Shown here piece after piece: positions 36,142-47,077 of a stretch of 64,000 nt of DNA (positions within the stretch are counted from its first letter, which is position 1; each line of letters starts with the position of its first letter). Position numbers and translations under genes: made by a program. The notes under the pieces were generated by a model. That model saw only the letters and a program-made list of their open reading frames with translations. It did not search any database and was not told where the DNA came from. The stretch is from Paratinospora sagittata (taxonomy: Eukaryota > Streptophyta > Magnoliopsida > Ranunculales > Menispermaceae). The stretch spans positions 7,285,413 to 7,349,412 of the forward strand of contig CM069598.1 in the NCBI GenBank assembly GCA_035771175.1, in the 5' to 3' direction.

Positions 36142-37476
36142 CCGATTGGTAGACTTTCTGAAAGAGTTCAAATGGCGGGACGGAAGGGTTACGAGGACGA
36201 AACGGTCAGTTCAATCGACAAAAAGTTATTTAGTAGTGTTTGTAGTCGTTGCGCGAAGTGTGCGCGCGGCGGGAAAGTTCCATTATACATATCATGTGTT
36301 ATAGCGTCCTCCTCTTAAGCGTACTGTCGTACCACATTTCCAAGGAGCAATGTTATTGTCCTTCGGAAATCGAAGGCTGTGGTTCGTTTGGATTCGGCTG
36401 CATCCAAAATTTTAAAAATAGAAAAGAAAGTGATTGTTTCGTTAAAACTCAAAAATATTTTTTTACAATTTATAAAAAAGATAAGTTATTTTTTGATAAT
36501 TTTTTGTTTTTTAAATTATATTTTATTTTTTGAATTACGAATCAAAATGCAGTCTAAATTATTGGAAAATAAGAATAATGTGTTACCATATTTTTTAGGA
36601 TTTTTTTTTAATATAATGGTCCTAAATTTTTTGGGACAGAGTTTATGAATTTTAATTTAAGTAAATGTTCTAAACTTTCAAAAATTATATGATAGGTGCT
36701 CAATACATTTTTCATATATATATATATACTATATACAAAGCCAATACTTTTTAACGACAATATATCATTTTTAAAAAGAATATCAAAATTATCCATTATT
36801 TATTAATGCTTAACTAAAATTATATTTAACTTAAAAAATAAGAAATAAAAGTATTTTTGTAAAACTCCACAGCTTCTTAATAAATTGTCACTCTTTAAAA
36901 ATCTGTCTTAAACTCATGTAATGTTCCCATTTCTCTTTAACTTCTCAATTATATTCACACATGGAAAGAGTTAATATTTACTATGCAGTAGCGCGCAACA
37001 AATTTGCTTTATTTTTTTTTAATTTTATAATGTTAATAAATATAAGACAACCTCCTTTTATATTTTTAGTAATTTTTAATCCTTTTTATTTTTTATTTTT
37101 TATTTATAATTATTAACTCATTTTTTATTTATATGCAACGCACTTGGCCGCCGTGAAATATATATATATATATGTATGTATGAAGAGATAAGTTTGCCCA
37201 TTTTACATGAATTTGAAGTTTAACAGTCTTGAGATGATAAGAAAGTAATTAAAACTTAGCATGATTTTTGTAGATCTTTTAAACTTGGAATATCCTAATC
37301 AAATACTTTATGTAATGAATTATTGTTGGAGGGAATGTAATACTTAGGTTTATTGGCTAGTTTAGTCAATTTGATCCTATTATGATTGTATTTCGCCCTC
37401 CTTCATTCTTCAACATCTCTCCCTCCAAAATTCAAATTTCTGTTGGAACACTTGAAGCTCTTCTTGTTCCAAGACC
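36142..37476. promoter_or_regulatory. Divergent promoter region, RAD16 / PPR gene
   Basis: This 1.3-kb AT-rich spacer separates two genes that point away from each other. It includes (TA)n tracts near 36720 and 37160 and T-rich runs. No coding frame is supported. Confidence 0.5.
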
Positions 37477-39426
37477 ATGTCCTCCACCTCTCTAACTTTC
37501 TTACCTCCTTTTAATCTCTCCCAAACCAAATCACAGAAATCACAGAAACAAAACCCTCCTCCTCCTCCTCCTCCTTGGATTCCAACACCACAGCTATTAT
37601 CCAAATACCCAATTCTTCACCATCTCAACTCATGCAACAACATGAAGCAACTAGCCCAAATCCATGCTCAAACAATCACCACAGGCATCTTCTCCGATAA
37701 TTTCGTCTCCTCTCGGATTCTCTCCTTTTCTGCTCTCTCCCCCAATGGCTCAATCCCTTATGCCCGTCTTCTCTTTTCTCGAATCCGAAAACCTGACGTC
37801 TTCATCGCCAATACTCTAATTCGAGCCTACACGTTTAGTTTGAACCCAATTGATGCAATCATGTTCTATGCCCGTATTCTCGAATCGTCTGTTATTAGTC
37901 ATCCTGATATCCACACCATTCCTCTTCTTCTCAAGGCTTGTTCAGAAATTCCCTCCCTTTCATTAGGAAAGGCAGTTCATTCTCATGTTATCAAACATGG
38001 GTGGTCTCTTGAGGTTTCCGTTATGAACTTTTTGGTAAAAATGTATGCTTCTGGTGGTTTGATAGAGTCGGCCAGATTGGTGTTCGAAAGAATTCCTGAG
38101 TATAATGATGCTTCCTTGAACATTATGGTTGATGGATATGTGGTATGTGGGAATTTAGAGAATGCACGAGAGTTGTTCGATAAGATGCTTGAGAGAAATG
38201 TTGTTTCTTGGAGTGTGATGATTAATGGGTATATTCAAAATAGCCTTTTCAAGGAGGGATTAGAGCTTTTTCAGGAGATGTTGGCTATGGGTGTGGAGCC
38301 AAATGAAAGTGTGTTGGTGAACACTCTCTCTGCATGTGCCCATCTTGGAGCTTTAGAGCAAGGGAAGTGGATTGAAGGGTATGTGAGAAAGCAGGACATT
38401 GATATTACTGTCAGAGTAGGTACTGCACTTATAGATATGTATTCAAAGTGTGGTGTCATTGAAAAAGCGCTTGAAGTTTTTGATGAGATGAAGGAGAAGA
38501 ATGTTCTGGCTTGGAGTGCAATGATTGGTGGGCTTGCAATTAATGGGCGGGGAAAGGATGCTCTTGACCTCTTCTCCAAGATGGAGATCAAGAGAGTAAG
38601 GCCTAATGAGGTAACTTTTACTGAGGTTTTGAATGCATGTAGCCACTCAGGCTTAGTTCTTGAAGGTTCGAGTTATTTCAATTCAATGGACAAGTTGAAT
38701 GGAATAAAGCCCAATGCCCATCACTATTGTTGTATGGTTGATCTTTATGGTCGAGCTGGGATGCTAGATAAAGCTCAAAATGTTATCAAGAACATGCCAA
38801 TGAAGCCCAATTCAGCCATTTGGGGGGCGCTCCTCAATGCTTGTAGAATACATGGAAATGTTAAACTAGGAGAAGAAGTGGGGAAGAGATTGCTCAAATT
38901 GGAGCCAAATCATAGTGGGCGGTACGTGCTTCTGTCAAATATTTATGCTGCAAGTGGAAGATGGAACCATGTAGGTAAAATAAGGAGAGTGATGAGAGAA
39001 CGTGGAATCAGCAAGATGCCAGGCTGTAGTTTTATAGACTTGCTAGGTACTGTACATGAGTTTGTTGCAGGCGATACTTCTCATTCTCAAAAGGAAGCAA
39101 TTTACACCCAATTGGATGAGATGAGCAGAGAACTAAAGCTCAATGGTTACAAGCCAAGTACAAATCAAGTGTTACTTGATATCAATGATGAAGAGAAGGA
39201 GACAGCGCTTAGTCACCACAGCGAGAAGTTGGCCATTGCTTTTGGGTTCATTAATACTGGTCCAGGATCCACCATTCGGATCACAAAAAACCTTCGGGTA
39301 TGTGCAGATTGTCACTTGTTCACAAAGCTAATTTCGAAGATTTATAATAGGGAAATCATTGTAAGGGATAGATGCCGCTTTCATCATTTCAGGGATGGGT
39401 GTTGTTCTTGCATGGACTTCTGGTGA
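37477..39426 (+). CDS. DYW-class pentatricopeptide repeat (PPR) protein, organellar RNA editing type
   Basis: A single intronless frame of 649 residues. The N terminus is Ser/Thr/Pro-rich and could be an organelle transit peptide. PLS-type PPR motifs run from about residue 50 to 510, with typical pieces such as LVKMYASGGLIESARLVF, VSWSVMINGYIQN, GTALIDMYSKCGVIEKA and YCCMVDLYGRAGMLDKA. E/E+ motifs follow (GCSFIDLLGTVHEFVAGD). The DYW deaminase-like domain fills the last ~95 residues, with the zinc/active-site residues H581 and E583 (HSE) and C609xxC612, and ends DFW, a common variant of DYW. Such proteins bind specific sites in mitochondrial or plastid transcripts for C-to-U editing. The target cannot be predicted here. 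No TPR-like or repeat breaks are seen. Confidence 0.93.
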   Translation: MSSTSLTFLPPFNLSQTKSQKSQKQNPPPPPPPWIPTPQLLSKYPILHHLNSCNNMKQLAQIHAQTITTGIFSDNFVSSRILSFSALSPNGSIPYARLLFSRIRKPDVFIANTLIRAYTFSLNPIDAIMFYARILESSVISHPDIHTIPLLLKACSEIPSLSLGKAVHSHVIKHGWSLEVSVMNFLVKMYASGGLIESARLVFERIPEYNDASLNIMVDGYVVCGNLENARELFDKMLERNVVSWSVMINGYIQNSLFKEGLELFQEMLAMGVEPNESVLVNTLSACAHLGALEQGKWIEGYVRKQDIDITVRVGTALIDMYSKCGVIEKALEVFDEMKEKNVLAWSAMIGGLAINGRGKDALDLFSKMEIKRVRPNEVTFTEVLNACSHSGLVLEGSSYFNSMDKLNGIKPNAHHYCCMVDLYGRAGMLDKAQNVIKNMPMKPNSAIWGALLNACRIHGNVKLGEEVGKRLLKLEPNHSGRYVLLSNIYAASGRWNHVGKIRRVMRERGISKMPGCSFIDLLGTVHEFVAGDTSHSQKEAIYTQLDEMSRELKLNGYKPSTNQVLLDINDEEKETALSHHSEKLAIAFGFINTGPGSTIRITKNLRVCADCHLFTKLISKIYNREIIVRDRCRFHHFRDGCCSCMDFW

Positions 39427-39876
39427 ATTCATTCTGTGGGTGGCTGGTATTTAACAGAAATACATTTATTATCTAAGAGGCCAAAGAATGGTTACAAGAA
39501 GGAATAACAACTTCATTCTTAGTTTTGCCTATTGTTAATGCATCTTTCTTTCCGTGGATACATTTTGTCACATCTTAACACAAGACTAAAATGATCATTT
39601 TCTATATGCAATCTTAAAGTGAAGCAGAGAGAGTGAGAGGATGATACAAAGCATCTGATTGGAACAGACAACTGGGATACGGTTAATATTGCCATACAAA
39701 TAATTTAGCTCCATCATAAATAGCTCATGGCAGTAACACATTATCTGATGAAAATATCAAACCACCCGCCATCCATTTCATATCCTTGCAGTAGAAAAAG
39801 GGATTAGTGTTAATTACAACATTCCAGTTCAGCAGAATCAAGAGACTAGAAAAACTTGAGCTCAAACTTCCACCAA
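39427..39876. other. 3' spacer between convergent PPR and GCVT genes
   Basis: About 450 bases between two stop codons, which must hold both 3' UTRs. No other signal is recognised. Confidence 0.6.
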
Positions 39877-42800
39877 CTAACATGGCTTGTAGTATTTTGC
39901 AGGCACAAATGGCATTTTTGTTATAACTCCATCATAGGATTTTCCTCGAATTACAATCTTTACCTTAGTCCCTGCTTTGTGAGACCCGGATTTTACATAC
40001 CCCATGGCAATATTTTTCTTGAGGCATGGACTGAATCCACCACTTGTCACCTCCCCAAGAGCAGCCCCTTCGGTGTCCAAAATCTCACTGTGGCTTCTTG
40101 GGGGCGGCCCTGACGAGAAAAAACCAACACGACGAACCGGTGGACCCTCTGCAATCTGTTTCAGGATTACCTCAGCACCTAAAAAGCCACCCTCTGCTCT
40201 TCTTCTCTTCCCTATCGCCCATGTAAGACCGGCTTCTACAGGTGTTGTGTGTTGTTCCATGTCATTACCATATAAACATAGTCCAGCTTCAAGTCGGAGA
40301 CTGTCTCGAGCTCCTAATCCTGTCAACCTTACCTTCCCCTCTGATTTCTCCAGAATGGCTTTTGCAAGATCTACCCCATGCTCTGAAGGTACGGAGATTT
40401 CAAAACCATCTTCCCCTGTATACCTGGAAAGGTCACGAAAAGATCAAGAATTCAGCCGCTACTACTCATCTCCATAAACAGAGAAAATACAGTAAAAAGC
40501 TTATGGAGTGTACATCCAGTACTCTCATCTTTAGGCTGTAATATTTTACCATATAATATATAAATATTATTTGTTTCTGCTAAAAAAAAAAAGTAATAAC
40601 AATAAAATAAAATAAAAATTTCCCCCGACAGCATCATATCGAAGGAACAACTAATGAGCCCCAAACAGCTAAGTTTGTTTATTTGGACAAATCAAGTTTA
40701 CATACTTGTAAGAAAGAGATGTAGCCGCCCCACGTCTTTGGAAAAAAGCTTTGTTGAGTTGGATTGAGTTGAGATTATCATGAAATGTGATTGAATAATT
40801 TCAAGGACTTAATGGATTTTTTTTATGACAGTGCAGTAAGTATAGTCATAACGGTTAATATTATATTTCCTGATTTCCTACGCTGGTAATACAGCACAAC
40901 AAAGATAATTCAGATCCATATGATGTGGCATGTCCTTGTCCATGGTCAGGTCCAGGGTAAGATTGGAACAACCATTATTATTAATGAACTCCATATAAGC
41001 ATATGGGGAAGAATTACCATCACTCCCATACAGAAACATTTTTCCTTGCAGATAATCGTAAAAAAGCAACAAATCTCTAGTGAATATAGCCAAGAAAGCA
41101 TCAGAAATTTCGTAAACCTTATAATGGTTTTAAGTTCTGTATGAAACAAGAGTTAATAGCAGAAAGCAATTTTTTTAGCCATGTAAACTGACATTCAGGA
41201 GGATCAGATTGACATAGACACTATTAGCAAATCTACAATGCAGTCAGACCTTCATTTTAGTAATTATCTAAACCATTCCTTCAATACCTAATTTATTGGG
41301 CTTTTGATGGGTAACCATGATGGATGCCTCATTTGCATTGCCAATAGTGTTTGTAACGCATTGAGGTTTTGGATTGGATTGGGCACCATCCCTGCTTGAA
41401 TTGGCTGATTTCAACCCGTTTAATTAACAAAAATTAAGTATCTAAATATTCAAAAAGAGTTCAAATTATTGTTATAAAAAGTAACAATGCAAGGGAAACT
41501 GGTTATAATAAAGGAAGACGACTTGTCATGCTCGGTTCTCAGGCCAACCTGATAGGCTTAGATGGTCTCTACATTCAGCTGGTTCTTATACTTGTAAACC
41601 ATTCTTCGACCATCTTATTGACGACCCATCATTTCCCCCCGTTCCCATCTTCACAAGTATTAAGTATATGGAATGCTCAGATTCCATCAAAGATTAAGGT
41701 GTTTGGGTGGCACTTGGCTCATGGTAAACTTAACACATTGGATGTGCTTTAGAGAAGGTTTCCTATGCTATATTTATCTCCCCATTGCTGCCCTTTATGT
41801 TTGTAAGATGGGGAATCCATTGTACACTTGTTCATGCAATGTAGAGTCGCTAGACATGTGTGGGACTTCTGGGGGGTCTATTTAGAGAGAGGGTTAGTTT
41901 CACACTCATTCATGCATGAATGCATGATCCTAGCTCATATATCACAATGCACAGGTAGAGTCAAAGAAATTTGGAGAATAGGAGGGTATTTGTGGGGCGT
42001 GCCTCGGATAGCCTCAATATTTGGGAGGAGGCTAATGGGAGGAGGCTAAGTGGCTGGCCTGTAATTGGGTGGCTTGTTCTGAGCTCAACAGGGGGTTCTC
42101 TATCTCAGAACGGTGCAGGAATTGGGTTGGGTGTTTGTAAGGTGAAAGTGTGGTGGCTGCTTGTCTGTAGTATTTCTTTGGAGTAGATACATATGTCTCT
42201 GTATATTTTCTTTGTGGGGTTCATTTCTCTAGTGAGCATTTCTGATGCTCTGTTTTGTTTTCTCTGATTTTTCATTAATATAAGTTTTGTTTCTTCACAA
42301 AAATAAATAAATAAATAAATAAAGACTACTCAATCCCATAATGATACAGATAGCAATGCCATATCTAGAGTTAATTTTCCTGAGCAAGGAGGAGTTGGTT
42401 TGTGGGCAACAATTCACATTAGGAGAGCTCTATGCCTTGTGAAGAAAACCTAACCACCTTGATATAAACACTAGCTTTGACATAAATGATCCAGATCAGA
42501 TATTAATAACTTAAAATGACAAATTAATAAAGCAGTGCCAAGTACAAACAAATTTTAGGAATGAAATAATAACATATGATTGCTAGTTAGAGCATGCTTC
42601 TCTCCGGGTTAGGAAGCCACTAAAATGGAGACGAGGAGTATGTGACTTTGTCCAAAAAGTTTTAAGAAGACCCTACAAAACAAGCCGTGGGCACAAAAGA
42701 CTATCTAACTATAACAAAAAGAATGCTCAGTTAAGCCATCATGCTAATTAAGAAACGAGAACATGACCTTAGTTAGGACCCAAAAGACCATACACAAAAA

Positions 42801-44922
42801 ATTAAAGCATAATTAAGCCTACATGGGCATTGTTGGAAAATCTTATCTTTGAGAAATATAAGAAACAAGATGTAAATAACATTGTGTGACACATCAATAT
42901 TCAATGATACGTCAACCATCTTTTGATGCATCGTTCAATAGGGATGGTCTATGAACATCTTTCAAAGCCTCTGACCATTGACTTAAACAAACAAAATTTG
43001 AGATCCTCTTTCCAACTTAAGAAAATGATAGTTGAAATAAAATTGAATAATAAAATCTGAGGCACATTTTTGGGAAAACAAAGCATTCATGCAATTTTTG
43101 GCTACCACTTACCAAAAATTGTTAGCAATCCAAAATCAAAATCTGTTTGAAGTGTCCCGCCATTTAGATGGGTCTAAATTAAATTCAACAATTAAGTTAA
43201 TAACGATTCCCATGATAAAATTCAAATCAATGTCTACCAAGTTCCAAGCTCAATAAGACTGTTCATGGACAAGTTAATTTTGCTTCGTGGAAAAAAATAT
43301 ATATGGAGGGGCATGACAAACTTTAAAGCATATATATATATATATATAAATTGCAGGCTCCTCATCATTTATTGAACTCAAAAATAGAAAATGAAGAAAC
43401 CAACTTACCCAGTTCTTGTGAGAAAGCAATGTGCCCCATTGATATCCAGCATTCTGAACTCACCAAAGTATATCTTGCTTAAATCCTCTTTTGTCAAATG
43501 TTGAAGAACTGAGGCAGCAAGAGGACCCTGCCACAGAACCATCAAAGGAATTTATTAAAAGAATCTATATAAAGCTGCAAAAAAATAAACTGAGAACAGA
43601 AGCAATGGAGCGAGCCTGGTGCACTGGATTTGTCCTTTCAAATATGAAACAAAATTAAAAGAATTTGGATGCCTCAAGGATAATAGAAGCTAAGTGCCAG
43701 ATGACTCTAGAAAAAATTATGGAGAATGATATAGCCTGTTTTGGAATTCAATCCATAAGCGAAGCCCTATGGGAAAAGAAATAAAAATAAAAGCAGCATT
43801 GAGAACGATTATCGTCTATGCTGCATAGACATGTTAAACAAATAAAAAGCAATCGTCCAAAAAATGGCGCAGGCTGATCTTCCTTGAGAGCTTAAATACA
43901 CAAACACCCACAACACACTCGACAACACAAAAAAGAAAAAAGAAAAAATTGTAATGGGTACAAGAATGAAGAAATTCACAAATGTCTTTAAACCCATGAT
44001 TGACGTAAAGTTCATCAACAAGAACCATCAAACTAAGGCCCATAATTGAGGACTAGCCTTTGCATTGGAATTTGATGTCTATGTATTCAAAAAGAACTCA
44101 AAATGAGAAGCTTGGAAATCATCCATGAATTATATCAACTAAACCTACAACCAACTTGAGGTTAGTGTGATGGTCAAAATTGCCCCGAGAGTGTTGAGCT
44201 TGAATCTCACCCAAGTAAGCCAAGGAGATTTACACGCTTCTCATGGGACTAGTTGGGTGCTCTAAGAGACCAAGATACCCTCAAACCATTTATATATATA
44301 TATATATATATATAGTAATTCAAAACATGTTGCCATCAGTAGAAGAGGAAACTTATGATCCTACCTGGAGTGCTAGAAGAGATCTCTCATCATGGATGTG
44401 CCATGAGACATCCCCATCCTTGGCCTTGAATGCTTTCATATGCCCCTCAATGTGCTCCAGATCTTTATCCCTACAACCAGCATTCACAACAAGATAAATG
44501 TGATCATCCTTCACTTTGGTGATCACAGTATCATCAATAGCTCCTCCCTTCTCATTCGTGAACACAGACAGAGTTCCAGTCCCAGGAACAAGCCCAGCTA
44601 TATCTCCAATCACAAGCTTCTCAAGAAATGGAATGCAATCCTTCCCCTTGAGACTGAGTCCGCACATGTGGGAAACATCAAAAAGGCTACCATTTTGCCT
44701 GCAATTCAAAGTGGAATCCATTATTGAGTCCTTGTACTGGATTGGCATGCTCCAACCCGCAAAAGGAACCATCTTTCCGCCATTGGAAACATGGAAGTCA
44801 TAGAGAACTGTCTTCTTGAGCTCTGCTTCAGAAGCAAAACATTGTCGGGCCAGGACTTTCTTGTCAGCCTGAGCAAGGCGGCGGGTGATCGATTGCCCCA
44901 GCTGCCACAGACCTCCCCTCAT
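39877..44922 (-). CDS. GCVT: Aminomethyltransferase, T protein of the glycine cleavage system (mitochondrial)
   Basis: Three coding exons give 407 residues: 44365-44922, 43409-43527 and 39877-40423. The first ~30 residues ([18 protein letters not shown]..) are basic and hydroxylated, as in a mitochondrial presequence. The mature part starts near [16 protein letters not shown]. Conserved pieces of the GcvT folate-binding fold are present: [43 protein letters not shown], the middle segment [10 protein letters not shown], and [18 protein letters not shown] with the C-terminal barrel [21 protein letters not shown]. The protein takes the aminomethyl group from lipoyl-H protein, releases ammonia and makes 5,10-methylene-tetrahydrofolate in photorespiration. 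Length matches plant T proteins. Intron 2 (about 3 kb) holds a LINE fragment and intron 1 a SINE-like piece. Confidence 0.95.
41520..42326 (+). mobile_element. LINE (L1-type) 3' fragment in GCVT intron 2, antisense to host
   Basis: Frames at 41528-41752 and 41828-42049 together give the zinc-binding tail found after plant LINE reverse transcriptases: [19 protein letters not shown], then a CPLC-type pair, then [19 protein letters not shown]. Stops and a frame change interrupt it. The 3' end is TTCTTCAC followed by an AAATAAATAAAT tail (about 42297-42324). I could not find a clear target duplication, so the 5' end is uncertain. Confidence 0.8.
43329..43349. repeat. (TA)n microsatellite
   Basis: About ten TA units in GCVT intron 2, roughly 60 bases from the donor side of exon 2 sequence on the plus strand. 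Confidence 0.85.
44158..44313 (+). mobile_element. SINE-like relic in GCVT intron 1
   Basis: Sequence with a box B-like GAGCTTGAATCTCACC at about 44197 and the segment GGGACTAGTTGGGT at about 44246, which recurs in RRP42 intron sequence at about 60387. It ends in a (TA)n run (44290-44313). Similar order of motifs in the two places suggests one retroposon family. No target duplication was found. Confidence 0.45.
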
Positions 44923-44936
44923 CCTTGTTTAGGTGC

Positions 44937-45560
44937 TAAATGAATCTGATAGTTGAGACAAGAAGAGTAATTATCAGAAAAATAAGTGATGATCTCAAAA
45001 TGGGTATTCAATTATACATACTGAATCCGTAAAGAAACCGAGCAAACACATGAATCACTTATTAGGACAAAATGGATGGTAGATAAAGTCAAGTTCTTTA
45101 GGAGGAAAAGAATCATACAAAGATCTTAAGACACATTACAGAAACATGGAAAAGCTATAGGAAGAATGAATCTATCAAAGAAAATTGAGATCTCTCTAGA
45201 TGGGTATCTGGGAATTCACTCAAAACGTGTTAAAAGATCACAAGCAACACGCATTTAGATCTCCAAATCAAATAATCGAGTCGCAGTAAAACCAGCCATC
45301 ATCATCATCACATTCAACAATCGAAACAAACAAAACATATATCTATTTAGGCTTAATTAAAACTCAATCCATATTGGAGAGAACAAAAAGATACAGGTAA
45401 GATGAACTTACTTGGAAAATGATATGAATCTTCTGGAGCTGGTTTGAGGTGAACAAAATCTGAGATGGAGAAATGGGTGTTAGTGAAGCATCATCTTTAT
45501 ACCTTAAGAAGATAGAAAAGAGGAGGAGGGGTTGGTGAGGAATGAACAGAGATAGATAAA
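44937..45560 (-). other. GCVT 5' leader with leader intron
   Basis: A donor CCAAG|GTAAG-like sequence near 45414 (AAGTAAGTTC on the minus strand) and an acceptor near 44938 (CATTTAG) define a probable intron of about 475 bases within the 5' UTR. The leader exon would lie at about 45415-45540. Leader introns are common in plant photorespiratory genes, but this one is inferred from splice sites only. Confidence 0.5.
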
Positions 45561-45730
45561 TAGATCGGAGCGTCGTTGTTTATAAAATATTTAAATGGAA
45601 TTGAATTGAATGTTTTTTTGTACTTACGCAGTGGGTGGCGCAGGGTTCATCCGCTAAGTCGAGAATGGATATCGATATCGCATCCACAGCGAGCGGTGGT
45701 TGGTGTAATTTTTCTTTCGTTCTCTCCCTT

Positions 45731-45767
<37 letters not shown>

Positions 45768-47077
45768 GCTAAGAAAGTTCAATTTCTTATGTTTAATTTG
45801 GTTTTATTGTAAAAATTTAATCTGATATTTTGAATTCTTCACGTACATTTTTTTGAAAATATATGAGTAGGTTGGCAACTTCTAATAATATATACTATAT
45901 ATAATAAAAATACTTAAAAACTTTTTACGATAAAATCTTTTCCTATTCATAATACCTTTAAATTTTTTATTGTTAATAGAATTTAAATAATAATTTAACA
46001 ATTCATGAAGTTTTAATTTTTTTTCCTACACACTTCTTTTCAGACATTTTTTAAATTTGTTTTCTCCAATTTATTTTTCTAAGTTTTAAATTTTACTCTC
46101 AATTACCCTTTTTTATATTTTTAAATAATTTTAGTTATTTTGACGATATTAAAAAGCAAAACATATTTAATTTTTTTCTTATAAAAAATTATTTTGTTAA
46201 TAAAAATAACGTGCAGAACACTTGAACATGCACTAGTTTGTATAAAGCTAAAACTCTTTAAAATCCTTGGGTTAAAGTAATTGCATTACTATAAATAAAA
46301 AAAAAAAAAAAAAACAGGCCAAGCTTGTGGTGAGAAGAATATAAATAAGCATAACGATTTTACATATATGAAACTTTTTCCTGTTACTGGTTAAAAAGTT
46401 CATTCATTTTCTTCACCTAATTCTGATTCTCAACATTTGGCAATAAGTATCCGCGTGGATTTAAGTTTCAACAACATGAACAGCGTCATACTCTAAAATA
46501 GAGAGCACTGTTAGAACCATCAAAACTTGCTTGAATCACTTTAAATTAAAGGCCTCCAAAATCTAAAATAACTCAATTTTTTGACAAAATTTCGTAACGT
46601 TGTTACTTACAAATCTTTTTAACGATGTTCTAACTCTTTGAATAATTAAAAAAGTTGAAGAAATAATAAATCAATGGTAAAAAGAAATAAAAAACGAGAA
46701 AGAGAAAAAAATATTTAAGTCATTGGGATGAAAAAGATAGAATGAAAATTTAGGTGGGTAAAAAAAGAGGAAATGATTAATTTTAATTTTTTATGTGGGT
46801 AAAAAAAAATAAGTGAGTGAGGAGATACCAAAGAATGAGTAAAAATAGGCGGACCCATAAATAAAATAAAAAACAAATAAGAAAAAAGATGCATGAGCTT
46901 GGCTTGGGCTGGAATTTTGCCCGAGATTACTCTGTTACATTTGGAGTTTTTGGACGACAATAACATGCTGGTCAGTCAGCAGAGCTCATCATCATGCAAA
47001 AGCAATCTCATTCATGTGAACCATCAAATGATTAAACTTTGTCAAAATTGAAGCCGAGTAAGATCTAAATGGACATA
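45561..47077. other. Intergenic, GCVT promoter and UTP6 3' flank
   Basis: A pure T-tract of 35 bases lies at 45732-45766. The rest is AT-rich, with no supported gene. An A-tract near 46296-46313 may mark the tail of an old retroposon. Confidence 0.55.

Noticed and set aside
40004..40477. A 157-codon plus-strand frame
   Set aside because: It is the antisense shadow of GCVT exon 3, whose frame matches T protein throughout.
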